Shown here in pieces: positions 25,960 through 35,549 of a DNA stretch of 64,000 nucleotides. Under the pieces are notes generated by a model. It searched no databases. It saw nothing but the letters and a program-made list of their open reading frames with translations, and had not been told where the DNA came from. The stretch comes from DUML01 sp050949905 (GTDB taxonomy: Bacteria; Bacillota; Desulfitobacteriia; Desulfitobacteriales; Syntrophobotulaceae): assembly GCA_050949905.1 (NCBI GenBank), contig JBMNGP010000005.1, forward strand, positions 124,001 through 188,000. The letters run 5' to 3'. Position numbers and translations under genes: made by a program. The first letter of the stretch is position 1; each line of letters opens with the position of its first letter.

Positions 25960-28047
25960 TTGATTATTAGCCGAGCGGAAAAAGCAGGATTTTGTTTTGG
26001 AGTGAAAAGAGCTTTAGAAATGGCTGAAAAAGCAGCTCTGAAAGGAAATACTGCATCCTTGGGACCGCTCATTCATAATCAACAGGTAGTAGACTACTTG
26101 GCTCAAAGAGGAATTAAAAAAATTGGCACTATTGAAGATTTAAATGATGGCCAACAGCTGGTAATACGGTCGCATGGCGTGCCCCCGGAAATTTATGCCG
26201 AAGCCAAGGCAAGAAATATCGGGATTATCGATGCCACCTGTCCTTTTGTTCAGAAGGCTCAAAAGTTAGCCGCTGAATCAGCCCGCGACTGTCATGTAGT
26301 GGTAGTGGGTGACAGGAGCCATCCTGAGGTGATTGGTATTTTAGGCTGGGCGGGAGACAATTCTCAAGCTATTGAGAATCTGGAAGAAGCGAGAGAAATG
26401 CCTTATTATCCCAGTATAGCTGTTCTGGCTCAAACAACCCAACCTAAAAGTAATTTTTCCGCAATTGTAGAGGAATTAAAAAATCATACAGATAACCTCA
26501 TAGTTCATAATACAATCTGCAGCGCAACTGAAGAGAGACAAACCTCAGCTGCTAAACTTGCCGAAAGCGTTGACCTGATGATTGTTGTGGGGGGACGGAC
26601 AAGTTCCAACACTCGAAAACTTGGGGTAATCTGTGCAGAAAAAACAAAAACATACTTAATTGAAACAGCTAACGAATTACAGGAGATCTGGTTTAAGGAT
26701 GCTAAGAGTGTCGGTTTGACGGCAGGAGCTTCCACGCCGGATTGGATTATCGAGGAGGTTTACAGAAAAATGTCAGAAATCACGGAAAAAACAAATGAGG
26801 CTTTAAATACTGCTCAAGCTGAACCAGTAGAAAATGTCGTTGATCCAAAAGAGGAAACGGTAGAGGAAACAACTGCCGCTAATAATCTTGATGGTGATAG
26901 AACCATGGAAAGTTTCGAAAATGAACTGCCAAAAATCTACGGAGGGGCCATCGTTAAGGGTACTGTGGTCAAAATTACTGATGACGAGGTTTTTGTTGAT
27001 ATTGGCTGGAAATCAGAAGGCGTTATACCCCTAGATGAGCTGGGGGCTACTAAAGTCTTAGATATTAATGATGTCGTTAAGGTTGGCGATACGGTTTCAG
27101 CTATGGTAACCAAGGTTGAAAATAAAGAAGGTTACACTGTTTTATCCCGCAGACGGGTTGTTGAGTATGAAGCCCGGGAACGCCTTGCCCAGGCAGCAGA
27201 AACTAAAGAAGAAATTAAGGGTAAAGTGACTGAGGTAGTAAAAGGCGGCCTTTTAGTTGATCTCGGGATGAGAGGTTTTGTCCCTGCTTCCCAGGTCGAG
27301 CTTGGTTTTGTGGAAGATCTTAATCAATATATTGGTAAAACTCTAAGATTAAGGGTTATAGAATTTGATCCCAATAAGAAAAAACTAGTATTATCGCAAA
27401 AGGCTATTCTCGCTGAAGAGCAGGTAGCCAAGAGAGAAAAACTCTTACAGAGCTTGCAGGAAGGAGATGTCGTCAAAGGGGTCGTCCGCCGTTTGGCCAG
27501 CTTTGGTGCCTTTGTCGATTTGGGTGGCCTTGATGGTCTTCTCCATGTTTCAGATATGGCCTTTTCCCGAGTAAATAATCCTGCTGATTTGGTAAAAGTT
27601 GATGATGAAGTTGAAGTTCAGGTTCTAAGTGTTGATAAAGAAAAAGGCAGGGTTTCTTTAGGGTTAAAACAACTGCGGGAAAATCCTTGGACGAGGGTAG
27701 CTGAGAAATATCCTTTAAATTCAGTTGTCCAGGGCAAAGTTGTCCGCATAGCACCTTTTGGCGCTTTTGTGCAGTTAGAAGACGGAGTAGATGCCCTTGT
27801 TCATATTTCTCAGCTGGCTGATCGCCGGGTAGCAAAGGTTGAAGATGTCGTCGAAGTCGGGGAAATGATTTCTGCTAAAGTAACTGAATGCAAGCCTGAA
27901 GATAAAAGAATAAGCCTGAGTATTAAGGAGATGATTCTTGATGCTCAGAAGGTGCTTGACCAGGAAGCTTTAGCCAGGCAGGAGCAATCACCCGAAGTCA
28001 CCATCGGGGACGCTATTGGTGATGTTCCGGAAAGCGCTGAGGAATAA
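25960..28047 (+). CDS. ispH-rpsA: IspH (HMBPP reductase) fused to ribosomal protein S1
   Basis: 695-residue fusion. Residues 1-280 are 4-hydroxy-3-methylbut-2-enyl diphosphate reductase, last step of the MEP isoprenoid route; its three cluster cysteines lie in AGFCFGVKRALE, IDATCPFVQKAQ and HNTICSATEERQ. An acidic linker of about 60 residues leads to four S1 RNA-binding domains (GTVVKITDDEVFVDIGWKSE near 330; GKVTEVVKGGLLVDLGMRGF near 413; GVVRRLASFGAFVDLGG near 506; GKVVRIAPFGAFVQLEDG near 591). The fusion is known from Clostridia. TTG start with AAGGGAGG upstream. Confidence 0.95.
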   Translation: MIISRAEKAGFCFGVKRALEMAEKAALKGNTASLGPLIHNQQVVDYLAQRGIKKIGTIEDLNDGQQLVIRSHGVPPEIYAEAKARNIGIIDATCPFVQKAQKLAAESARDCHVVVVGDRSHPEVIGILGWAGDNSQAIENLEEAREMPYYPSIAVLAQTTQPKSNFSAIVEELKNHTDNLIVHNTICSATEERQTSAAKLAESVDLMIVVGGRTSSNTRKLGVICAEKTKTYLIETANELQEIWFKDAKSVGLTAGASTPDWIIEEVYRKMSEITEKTNEALNTAQAEPVENVVDPKEETVEETTAANNLDGDRTMESFENELPKIYGGAIVKGTVVKITDDEVFVDIGWKSEGVIPLDELGATKVLDINDVVKVGDTVSAMVTKVENKEGYTVLSRRRVVEYEARERLAQAAETKEEIKGKVTEVVKGGLLVDLGMRGFVPASQVELGFVEDLNQYIGKTLRLRVIEFDPNKKKLVLSQKAILAEEQVAKREKLLQSLQEGDVVKGVVRRLASFGAFVDLGGLDGLLHVSDMAFSRVNNPADLVKVDDEVEVQVLSVDKEKGRVSLGLKQLRENPWTRVAEKYPLNSVVQGKVVRIAPFGAFVQLEDGVDALVHISQLADRRVAKVEDVVEVGEMISAKVTECKPEDKRISLSIKEMILDAQKVLDQEALARQEQSPEVTIGDAIGDVPESAEE

Positions 28048-28076
28048 GCAGATACTGCTGCAACACTGAATTCAAA

Positions 28077-28110
28077 AATGGCTTCTTGCTGGGGTTAGCA
28101 AGAAGTCATT
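28077..28110 (+). terminator. Hairpin after ispH-rpsA
   Basis: AATGGCTTCTTGCT (28077-28090) pairs with AGCAAGAAGTCATT (28097-28110), 14 bp with one G-T pair and a 6-base loop. Weak T tail. Confidence 0.6.
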
Positions 28111-28228
28111 TCAGTTCCGAGCTATTTTCACCAAGTCCAAACAATAATCAGCAAGTTAACCTTTTTTCTATATTAATTACTTCTTATTCCGGAAAAATGG
28201 CTGTTAACCATTCGGCAGGAGGATCACC

Positions 28229-29377
28229 ATGGCTCCTAAAATCAAACCTAAAAACCCTGATTTTATTCTGATATTTATCTCCATAATCTTACTGGCGATT
28301 GGTTTGATCACAGTTTTAAGCGCTAGTTCAATGTTTTCTTTTCAGGCAACGGATAATTCCTATACCCTTTTTTACAAGCAGCTGCGCTGCGCTGGTATCG
28401 GCCTGCTAGGGGCTCTTTTGGCTGTTTTATTTCCTTATAGATATTGGAAAAAAGTAGCCGGTTTAAGTATACTGCTTAGTATAGGGCTCTTGTTGCTGGT
28501 GGAATTCAGTGACTTGGCGTATTCTGCTAAAGGTTCCACCCGCTGGCTGAATATTGCCGGTTTTTCTCTTCAGCCCTCGGAAATTGCTAAAACATCTCTA
28601 GTCCTATATTTTGCTTATATCCTGAATCGTTATCCGGTTAAAAAGTTTAAAGATTTATTTCTGCCCTTAATGGTAATGGCGGTAATACTTGTACTGGTGT
28701 ACAAACAGCCCGATTTAGGCACAACTATAGTAATTCTCATGGTCTGCGGGGCTATGCTTTTAATGACCGATCTTTCAATAGTTTATTTTGTTGCTGCTGT
28801 TCCTCTAATCGGTATCCCGGGCTTTTATTTGATTCGCAATACCGAATACCAGTGGAATAGAATCTTAGGCTGGCTTTATCCTTGGGAATATGCCACAACC
28901 TGGGGCTATCAATCTGTTAATGCCCAAATTTCCTTTGGAACTGGAGGCTTGTTGGGAATAGGTATTGGCCGAAGTTCCCAAAATACAATTTTACCGGAAA
29001 ACTATACCGATACCATCTTTGCCATAATTGGTGAAGAATTCGGGTTTTTTGGAACTTCATTAGTCTTGTTGTGTTTCGCAGTTCTCATAGCCAGAGGCTA
29101 TATTATCTCCAGGCAGTGCCCTGAGAGGTTTGGCCGCTTGCTTGGATTTGGCCTGACTTCCCTGCTTGCTATCCAAACAGCTACCAATCTTTGCGTTGTA
29201 ACCGGGCTTTTTCCGGTGACAGGAATTACCTTACCGTTAATATCTTATGGCGGGACTTCCCTGGTCATAACAATGCTGCAAATTGGAGTACTCTTAAACA
29301 TCTCCCGCTATCGTCAAAATCCAAGCCTGAATGAAGTCAAGATTACAGGTCATAATAAAATACTTAGTGTTAAGTAA
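28229..29377 (+). CDS. FtsW/RodA/SpoVE family peptidoglycan glycosyltransferase
   Basis: 382-residue SEDS membrane protein, about ten spans, polymerising lipid II with a partner penicillin-binding protein. Family blocks: STRWLNIAGFSLQPSEIAK near residue 103, YKQPDLGTTIVIL near 158, the extracellular LPENYTDTIFAIIGEEFGFFG near 250, and GLFPVTGITLPLISYGGTSL near 329. Sequence alone does not separate FtsW from SpoVE; it is not beside other division genes. ATG has AGGAGG upstream. Confidence 0.85.
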   Translation: MAPKIKPKNPDFILIFISIILLAIGLITVLSASSMFSFQATDNSYTLFYKQLRCAGIGLLGALLAVLFPYRYWKKVAGLSILLSIGLLLLVEFSDLAYSAKGSTRWLNIAGFSLQPSEIAKTSLVLYFAYILNRYPVKKFKDLFLPLMVMAVILVLVYKQPDLGTTIVILMVCGAMLLMTDLSIVYFVAAVPLIGIPGFYLIRNTEYQWNRILGWLYPWEYATTWGYQSVNAQISFGTGGLLGIGIGRSSQNTILPENYTDTIFAIIGEEFGFFGTSLVLLCFAVLIARGYIISRQCPERFGRLLGFGLTSLLAIQTATNLCVVTGLFPVTGITLPLISYGGTSLVITMLQIGVLLNISRYRQNPSLNEVKITGHNKILSVK

Positions 29378-29390
29378 AGGATGGAATGAA

Positions 29391-30719
29391 TTGTCTGAAG
29401 GCCTGATTGTATCCCAAGTCTTGAAAGATAGTATTGCAGCGGAAATGGACATAGAGCCGGGGGATATTATTCTCCGGATTAATAATCAAAAAGTGACTGA
29501 TGTCCTGGATCTTCAGTACTTTTTAGCTGATGATGAGTTTACGTTGGTAGTGGAGAAGAAAAATAAAGAAGTATGGCAGCTGGAAATCACCAAAGAACCC
29601 GGGGAGTTTCTGGGAATCGAAGTAAATTCCATCAGCGTCAAAGGCTTGCAAAAGTGTACTAATAATTGTATTTTTTGTTTTGTGAGGCAAATGCCTAAAG
29701 GGATGAGAACATCCCTTTATGACCGGGATGATGATTACCGGCTCTCTGTTACCCAAGGCAGCTACATAACCCTATCTAATCTTGAAGAAGCAGATTTTCG
29801 GAGGATTATCGACCTTCATTTAAGCCCTCTCTATATTTCCGTTCATGCCTGGAATCCTGAGGTTAGAGCTAGATTAATGCGCAACCCTAAGTCAGGGGAT
29901 CTGCCTCAGCAAATTGCAAGGCTTGCCAAGGCAGGATTAACCCTGCATACCCAAATCGTCTTGGTTCCTGGCTATAATGATGGGGAAATTCTTAAGGAGA
30001 CCGTTTCTAACCTGTCTCAGTTCTATCCTGCTGTGCAGTCAATTGGCGTAGTGCCTGTAGGGCTAACCAAATTCAGGCATAAGCTGCCGCAGATTCGGAC
30101 AGTAAGTGCCGACGAAGCTCAAGCTATCTTGAAAGTAGGTACTGACTGGCAGCAGGAGTTTAAGCTCAAAACAGGGAAGAATCTTGTTTATTTTTCAGAC
30201 GAATTTTATATCCTGGCCGGTAGGGATTTTCCAGAAGCTCAAGAGTATGACGGCTTCCCCCAGCTGGAAAACGGTATAGGGATGGCTGCCAAATTTGCGG
30301 CCGAGCTGAAAAGGTATTTCCCTTATCTTCCGCTGGACATACCGGTTAGAAGAATTCATTTGGTGACCGGAGTTTCAGCCTTGGCCTTCTTTCAATCCTG
30401 GGCTCAGGTCTTGAACACGATCCATGGGTTAGAGGTTGTTGTTCACGGGATAATTAATAACTTTTTTGGTCCGACAGTTACGGTCGCGGGGCTTTTAACT
30501 GCGGAAGATATAGCCGACCAGCTGGGTGATTTGCATGGCGAGTATTTTCTAATTCCTAAGGTTATGCTAAAAGCGGATGAAAACATTTTTTTAGATGACC
30601 ATGACCTTGCCTGGCTGGAACAAAGTGTGAACGGTCAGGCGATCTTGGTAGAAAATAACGGCAAAGCTTTCTTAGAAGGTATTCTGGGAAGAAAAATGGA
30701 GGTGTTGACTGGTGAGTAA
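29391..30719 (+). CDS. DUF512 radical-SAM-like iron-sulfur protein with PDZ domain
   Basis: 442 residues. The first 60 form a PDZ-like domain (AAEMDIEPGDIILRINNQKV); then a cysteine motif CTNNCIFCF (C-x3-C-x2-C) typical of radical SAM clusters, DRDDDYRLSVTQGSYITLSN, and the C-terminal DUF512 region. The function is not established; the gene sits upstream of der in many Clostridia and Actinobacteria-like genomes. TTG 29391 follows AAAGGATGG and gives the standard N-terminus; the frame is open upstream into ftsW/rodA. Overlaps der by 8 bases. Confidence 0.85.
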   Translation: MSEGLIVSQVLKDSIAAEMDIEPGDIILRINNQKVTDVLDLQYFLADDEFTLVVEKKNKEVWQLEITKEPGEFLGIEVNSISVKGLQKCTNNCIFCFVRQMPKGMRTSLYDRDDDYRLSVTQGSYITLSNLEEADFRRIIDLHLSPLYISVHAWNPEVRARLMRNPKSGDLPQQIARLAKAGLTLHTQIVLVPGYNDGEILKETVSNLSQFYPAVQSIGVVPVGLTKFRHKLPQIRTVSADEAQAILKVGTDWQQEFKLKTGKNLVYFSDEFYILAGRDFPEAQEYDGFPQLENGIGMAAKFAAELKRYFPYLPLDIPVRRIHLVTGVSALAFFQSWAQVLNTIHGLEVVVHGIINNFFGPTVTVAGLLTAEDIADQLGDLHGEYFLIPKVMLKADENIFLDDHDLAWLEQSVNGQAILVENNGKAFLEGILGRKMEVLTGE

Positions 30720-32037
30720 ACCTGTAGTTGCCATTGTAGGCCGCCCTAATGTGGGGAAATCAACTCTTTTTAATAGAGTGGTCGGCGGTTTGGTGGCAAT
30801 TGTTGAAAATACTCCTGGCGTCACTAGGGATAGGTTATATTTTGATGCGGAATGGCTTGGCAGGAAATTTACTTTAATAGATACCGGAGGCATAGAATTT
30901 AAGGATAAGACCACTCCCTTATCCTCTATGATGAAACAGCAAGCTGAAATTGCAGTGGCTGAAGCTGATGTGGTTTTATTTCTCGTTGATGGAAAGTCCG
31001 GTATCACCCCCGATGATGAACAAATCGCCAAATATTTGCGTAAGGCCGGGAGGCCGGTTCTCTTAATTGTCAATAAAGTTGAGTCCTTTCAAGACTTTGC
31101 GAGCGTAGCTCATGAATATTTAACCTTAGGCTTTGGGGAGCCAATTCCGGTTTCAGCTGTCCATGGGTTAAATATCGGTGATTGTCTCGATGCCATAATC
31201 TCTATGTTGCCGGATGAGGATGAAGAAGATTATGACCCTGATGTGATCAAAGTTGCTGTCATCGGCAGGCCCAATGTAGGCAAATCATCTCTTGTTAATA
31301 TGCTATTAGGGGAAGAAAGAGTGATTGTCAGCGATATTCCAGGCACCACCAGAGATGCCATCGATACCCCTTTTAGCTATGAAGAACGAAATTACATCCT
31401 AATTGATACAGCGGGTATCAGGCGCAAGAAAAAAATTATGGAAGTCACTGAAAACTATAGTGTTATTCGTTCTTTGCGGGCGGTGGACAGAGCGGATGTT
31501 GTCCTCATGGTAATTGATGCTACCGAAGGAGTGACCGATCAAGATAAAAGAATTATTGGGCATGCACATGATAAGGGTAAAGGGCTTATCCTAGTTATTA
31601 ATAAATGGGATTTAATTACCAAAGATGATAAGACCTTAAATAAATTTGAGAAGAACTTAAGAGAAGAATTATCTTTTGTGGCTTATGCCCCAACTCAATT
31701 TGTCTCCGCTAAAACAGGCCAAAGGATTAATAAAATTATGGAGTTAGTCGAATTCGTAGCTGAGCAAACCAGCAGACGTATCTTAACCAGTACACTTAAT
31801 TCTTTATTAAGGGAATGGGTTCATCTTAACCCACCGCCTTCCGATAAAGGCAAACGGTTGAAAATTCTCTATGCTACGCAGAAAAGTGTCCAGCCGCCAA
31901 CTTTTATCTTTTTTGTCAACGAGCCCGAGCTGGTTCATTTCTCTTATCGACGCTATTTGGAGAATCAGATCCGCAAAAATTTTGGTTTTGAAGGCTCACC
32001 GCTTAGACTTATAATGAAACGAAGAGATGAGGAGTAG
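30712..32037 (+). CDS. der: Ribosome-assembly GTPase Der (EngA)
   Basis: 441-residue GTPase needed for 50S subunit maturation. Two G domains in tandem: GRPNVGKSTLFNR near residue 9 with DTGG and NKVE, and GRPNVGKSSLVNM near residue 184 with DTAG and NKWD, then a C-terminal KH-like domain (TLNSLLREWVHLNPPP). GTG start with GGAGG inside the end of the DUF512 gene, so the two are coupled. Confidence 0.97.
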   Translation: MSKPVVAIVGRPNVGKSTLFNRVVGGLVAIVENTPGVTRDRLYFDAEWLGRKFTLIDTGGIEFKDKTTPLSSMMKQQAEIAVAEADVVLFLVDGKSGITPDDEQIAKYLRKAGRPVLLIVNKVESFQDFASVAHEYLTLGFGEPIPVSAVHGLNIGDCLDAIISMLPDEDEEDYDPDVIKVAVIGRPNVGKSSLVNMLLGEERVIVSDIPGTTRDAIDTPFSYEERNYILIDTAGIRRKKKIMEVTENYSVIRSLRAVDRADVVLMVIDATEGVTDQDKRIIGHAHDKGKGLILVINKWDLITKDDKTLNKFEKNLREELSFVAYAPTQFVSAKTGQRINKIMELVEFVAEQTSRRILTSTLNSLLREWVHLNPPPSDKGKRLKILYATQKSVQPPTFIFFVNEPELVHFSYRRYLENQIRKNFGFEGSPLRLIMKRRDEE

Positions 32038-32046
32038 ATTCAAAAT

Positions 32047-32643
32047 ATGGGAGATTATTGGGTTTTTATAGTAGCCTACCTTTTAGGGACTATCCCCTTT
32101 GCTTTTTTGGCCGGTAAACTTAAAAAGAAAGATATTCGCCAACAAGGAAGCGGCAATCTGGGAGCGACCAATGTTTATCGTCTTTTGGGCAAAAAATGGG
32201 GTATTGCTGTCTTAGCAGGTGATGCCATAAAAGGGGGGTTGGCTGCTTACCTCGGCCTGATTTTCTTTGGTGCTTGGGGAGGTGTCGGCGGCGGACTTTT
32301 GGCCATGTTGGGCCATAGTTTTAATCCCTACTTTGGTTTTAAACCCAGTGGGAAAGGGGTAGCCAGTGGCTTAGGAATAATTACGGTGCTGATGCCAGGG
32401 GTAACGATAATCAGTCTTATTGTTTTCATTGTGGTAGTAGCGATCAGTAGGTATGTTTCCCTAGGTTCAATTTTAGGAGCTTTGACCGTCATTGTGATGG
32501 CTTTTGCTTTTCAGGAAGAGGATCCCTATAAATTATTTGCTATTATTGCGGTTTCCATGGTTGTACTCAGGCATCGGACTAATATTATACGAATCTTAAA
32601 TGGAACTGAAGCTCGATTTGGTAAAAAAAAGGCTGAGGAGTGA
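32047..32643 (+). CDS. plsY: Acyl-phosphate:glycerol-3-phosphate acyltransferase PlsY
   Basis: 198-residue membrane enzyme making lysophosphatidic acid from acyl-phosphate. Motifs: IRQQGSGNLGATNVYR near residue 36, GHSFNPYFGFKPSGKGVA near residue 97, and RHRTNIIRILNG near the C-terminus. Starts 9 bases after der and 6 bases before gpsA. Confidence 0.96.
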   Translation: MGDYWVFIVAYLLGTIPFAFLAGKLKKKDIRQQGSGNLGATNVYRLLGKKWGIAVLAGDAIKGGLAAYLGLIFFGAWGGVGGGLLAMLGHSFNPYFGFKPSGKGVASGLGIITVLMPGVTIISLIVFIVVVAISRYVSLGSILGALTVIVMAFAFQEEDPYKLFAIIAVSMVVLRHRTNIIRILNGTEARFGKKKAEE

Positions 32644-32649
32644 AGTGAT

Positions 32650-33666
32650 TTGAAGAAAATAGCTGTTTTCGGATCCGGGAGTTGGGGTACGGCTCTAGCT
32701 CTGCTTCTGGTCAGGGCGGGTTATCGGGTTTCATTGATTGGAATCTTTGCCGATGAGATCGAATTGATGAAAAGAAAAAAGGAGAATGTCCCTTATCTCC
32801 CCGGTGTCTTCTTACCGCCGGAAATAACACCGACTACGGATCTTACAGAGATTAATACCGAAGTCGTCTTTCTTGTCGTACCTTCACATGCGGTCAGGGA
32901 AAGTGCCCGGCTCATAAAACCTTATTTGCAGCCCGGCTCAATAATTGTCAACGCCGCCAAAGGACTGGAAGAGGATACTCATCTCAGGCTATCCCAGGTG
33001 CTTAAGGAAGAACTCCCTGATCATCCCATAGCGGTCTTATCAGGGCCAAGCCATGCGGAGGAAGTAGGGAGAGATGTACCCACCGCCGTAGTGGCCGCTT
33101 CCGAAGATCTGGCAGTTGCTGAAGCCGTTCAGGATATTACCATGACTCCTAATTTTAGGGTTTATACCAGCAGGGATTTAATCGGCGTGGAGTTAGGCGG
33201 GGCTCTTAAAAATATTATTGCTTTGTGTACAGGAATTTTAGAAGGGATGAACCCTAAAGATAACACCAAGGCAGCGCTTATTACCAGGGGCCTGGCGGAA
33301 ATTACCAGGTTAGGGGTGGCTATGGGCGCAGAACCGCAAACTTTTTCCGGGCTTTCCGGAATAGGAGATTTAATAGTAACCTGCACCAGTCATCATAGCA
33401 GGAATTTGCGTGCAGGTCGCGCTCTGGGCAGTGGTAAGCCCTTGGATGAAGTTTTAAGGGAAGTAGGCATGGTGGTGGAAGGCGTAAAAGCCACTAAAGT
33501 GGCTTACGAATTAAGCAGGAAGTATAATATCTCTATGCCGATCACGGAGCAAGCCTATAAGGTCCTCTTTGAAGGTTTAAGCCCGCAGGATGCCCAGGCT
33601 AATTTGCTGCTGAGAGGTAAAAAGCATGAGACTGAGCATAAGGCAATTCTTGGTTTGATTAATTAA
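32650..33666 (+). CDS. gpsA: Glycerol-3-phosphate dehydrogenase [NAD(P)+]
   Basis: 338 residues; reduces dihydroxyacetone phosphate to glycerol-3-phosphate, feeding PlsY. N-terminal dinucleotide motif GSGSWGTALALLLVRAGY, then VLSGPSHAEEVGRDVPTA near residue 134, the catalytic lysine region GVELGGALKNIIALC near 177, and SGIGDLIVTCTSHHSRN near residue 235. TTG start, GAGTGAAG upstream. Ends the der-plsY-gpsA run with a strong terminator. Confidence 0.96.
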   Translation: MKKIAVFGSGSWGTALALLLVRAGYRVSLIGIFADEIELMKRKKENVPYLPGVFLPPEITPTTDLTEINTEVVFLVVPSHAVRESARLIKPYLQPGSIIVNAAKGLEEDTHLRLSQVLKEELPDHPIAVLSGPSHAEEVGRDVPTAVVAASEDLAVAEAVQDITMTPNFRVYTSRDLIGVELGGALKNIIALCTGILEGMNPKDNTKAALITRGLAEITRLGVAMGAEPQTFSGLSGIGDLIVTCTSHHSRNLRAGRALGSGKPLDEVLREVGMVVEGVKATKVAYELSRKYNISMPITEQAYKVLFEGLSPQDAQANLLLRGKKHETEHKAILGLIN

Positions 33667-33726
33667 ACTTCTTAATAAAATTGGCATAACAAGGAGATAA
33701 CGCTGAATTCCGGAAACAATTTTGCC

Positions 33727-33753
33727 GGCACCTGGTCAAGGTGTCTTTTTTTT
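33727..33753 (+). terminator. Terminator after gpsA
   Basis: GGCACCT (33727-33733) pairs with AGGTGTC (33739-33745), 7 bp with one G-T pair, followed by eight Ts. Confidence 0.85.
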
Positions 33754-33918
33754 GTATAAAAGGCCAAGGGAATTAGACATAAATGAGTTTTAACTACAAT
33801 ATAAATATAATGCTTGAGGTGCTAGTCCTGACATTGAATCATAAAAATTAAGGCATTAAAAGGGTAGATTTGAGGTCCTTACAGAAGGACAGCACACTAA
33901 AAGGGAGGGAAAAGTGCA

Positions 33919-35400
33919 ATGCAAAACTATGACATTTTCAGCGATATTGCTGAACGGACAGGAGGGGATATCTATTTCGGTGTTGTAGGTCCCGTAAGGA
34001 CTGGAAAATCTACATTTATTAAACGTTTTATGGAGCTTCTGGTCCTTCCGAACATCGCCAATGTTTTCGAAAGGGAAAGGGCCAGGGATGAACTTCCTCA
34101 AAGTGGTGCCGGAAGAAGAATTACTACAACCGAGCCTAAATTTATACCTTCCGAAGCAGTAGAGATTATCCTCAAGGATACTATCCACATGAATGTCAGG
34201 CTGGTAGACTGTGTAGGCTATTCGGTTCAAGGTGCTTTGGGCTATGAAGGGGAAGAAGAAGAACCACGGATGGTGCATACCCCCTGGAGTGAAGAAGCCA
34301 TTCCGTTCCAGGAGGCTGCCGAAATTGGCACCCGGAAAGTTATTACCGACCATTCTACCCTCGGCATAGTTGTTACTACTGATGGTACGATTTCGGAAAT
34401 TCCCAGAGAAAATTATCTGGAAGCCGAAGAGAGAGTTGTTTCCGAACTTAAAGCAATGGGTAAACCATTTATTGTTGTCCTGAATACTACCAGGCCTTAT
34501 GCCGAAAACACTATGGAACTTTGCCGCTCTCTGCAAGAAGCTTACGAAGTACCGGTTATGCCTGTAGATTGCATGGAGATGAATTTCAGCGATATCTCCC
34601 AGATTCTTGAAGATCTGCTTTATGAGTTCCCTGTAGCGGAAGTGAATATTGAGCTTCCTAAATGGGTGGAAGAACTGGATATGTCTCATCCGGTCAGAGC
34701 CGCTTTTGAAGAATACATCCAGAAGTCTGTCCGGGATATCAAGCGGATTAGAGATATTGACAGGGCAATTGATATTTTAGCTGAATGCCAGCATGCTAAA
34801 GATGTCATTCTCAAGGAAACCAACTTGGGAACAGGGAGAGCAGAAATAGAGATAACCACGGAAAAAGACCTCTTCAAACAGGTCTTAGAAGAACTCACCG
34901 GTATTGAAATCGAAGGCGATCACACACTCCTGCGCATGATCTTAGATTACAGTAAAGCCAAAAAAGAGTGGGATAAACTAGCCAAAGCATTTGAAGATGT
35001 CCGTACCAATGGTTATGGAGTCGTTACACCCCAGTTGGACGAAATGTTTTTGGAAGAGCCTGAACTGGTCAAATCAGGCGGACATTACGGAATTAAGCTT
35101 AAGGCCAGTGCTCCGTCTCTCCACATTCTGAGAGCAGATGTTACGACAGAGATTACCCCTCTAATTGGCACTGAAAAGCAGGCCGAAGAACTTGTCAAAT
35201 ACATTCTGGATGAATTTGAATCAGATCCCAAGAAAGTATGGGGTTCCAATATTTTCGGTAAATCCCTGCATGATTTAGTTAGAGAAGGTATTCAAAACAA
35301 ACTCTATAAAATGCCTGACAATGTCCAGGTCAAACTGCAGGATACCTTACAAAGAATTGTCAATGACGGCCACGGGGGGCTAATCTGCATCATAATTTAG
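33919..35400 (+). CDS. spoIVA: Stage IV sporulation protein A
   Basis: 493-residue ATPase that polymerises on the forespore surface as the base of the spore coat. The N-terminal P-loop is GPVRTGKSTFIKRFMELL near residue 24, with the conserved GRRITTTEPKFIPSEAVEI near 62 and the TRAFAC-like NTTRPYA near 191. The C-terminus ends in the amphipathic GGLICIII-type anchor typical of SpoIVA. AAGGGAGGG precedes the ATG. Transcribed alone, in the usual Clostridial position after gpsA. Confidence 0.97.
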   Translation: MQNYDIFSDIAERTGGDIYFGVVGPVRTGKSTFIKRFMELLVLPNIANVFERERARDELPQSGAGRRITTTEPKFIPSEAVEIILKDTIHMNVRLVDCVGYSVQGALGYEGEEEEPRMVHTPWSEEAIPFQEAAEIGTRKVITDHSTLGIVVTTDGTISEIPRENYLEAEERVVSELKAMGKPFIVVLNTTRPYAENTMELCRSLQEAYEVPVMPVDCMEMNFSDISQILEDLLYEFPVAEVNIELPKWVEELDMSHPVRAAFEEYIQKSVRDIKRIRDIDRAIDILAECQHAKDVILKETNLGTGRAEIEITTEKDLFKQVLEELTGIEIEGDHTLLRMILDYSKAKKEWDKLAKAFEDVRTNGYGVVTPQLDEMFLEEPELVKSGGHYGIKLKASAPSLHILRADVTTEITPLIGTEKQAEELVKYILDEFESDPKKVWGSNIFGKSLHDLVREGIQNKLYKMPDNVQVKLQDTLQRIVNDGHGGLICIII

Positions 35401-35420
35401 GAGAGAACCCAAAGAAAAAG

Positions 35421-35457
35421 AAGGGGCATATCTGGCAGGAGGTCAGGTATGTCCCTT
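35421..35457 (+). terminator. Hairpin after spoIVA
   Basis: AAGGGGCATA (35421-35430) pairs with TATGTCCCTT (35448-35457) with one G-T pair; an inner CTG/CAG lengthens the stem. No T tract. Confidence 0.5.
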
Positions 35458-35549
35458 TGGTGTCGGCTATCCTCAAAACATATACCTTGTCAATTATCTG
35501 CAATCCGGCTTATAATAGGTTATGATATAAATTTTTGGGAGCGGGATCT

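Noticed and set aside
33856..34689. Long open frame on the minus strand inside spoIVA
   Set aside because: It mirrors the codon structure of spoIVA, lacks a ribosome site and has no family-like motifs.
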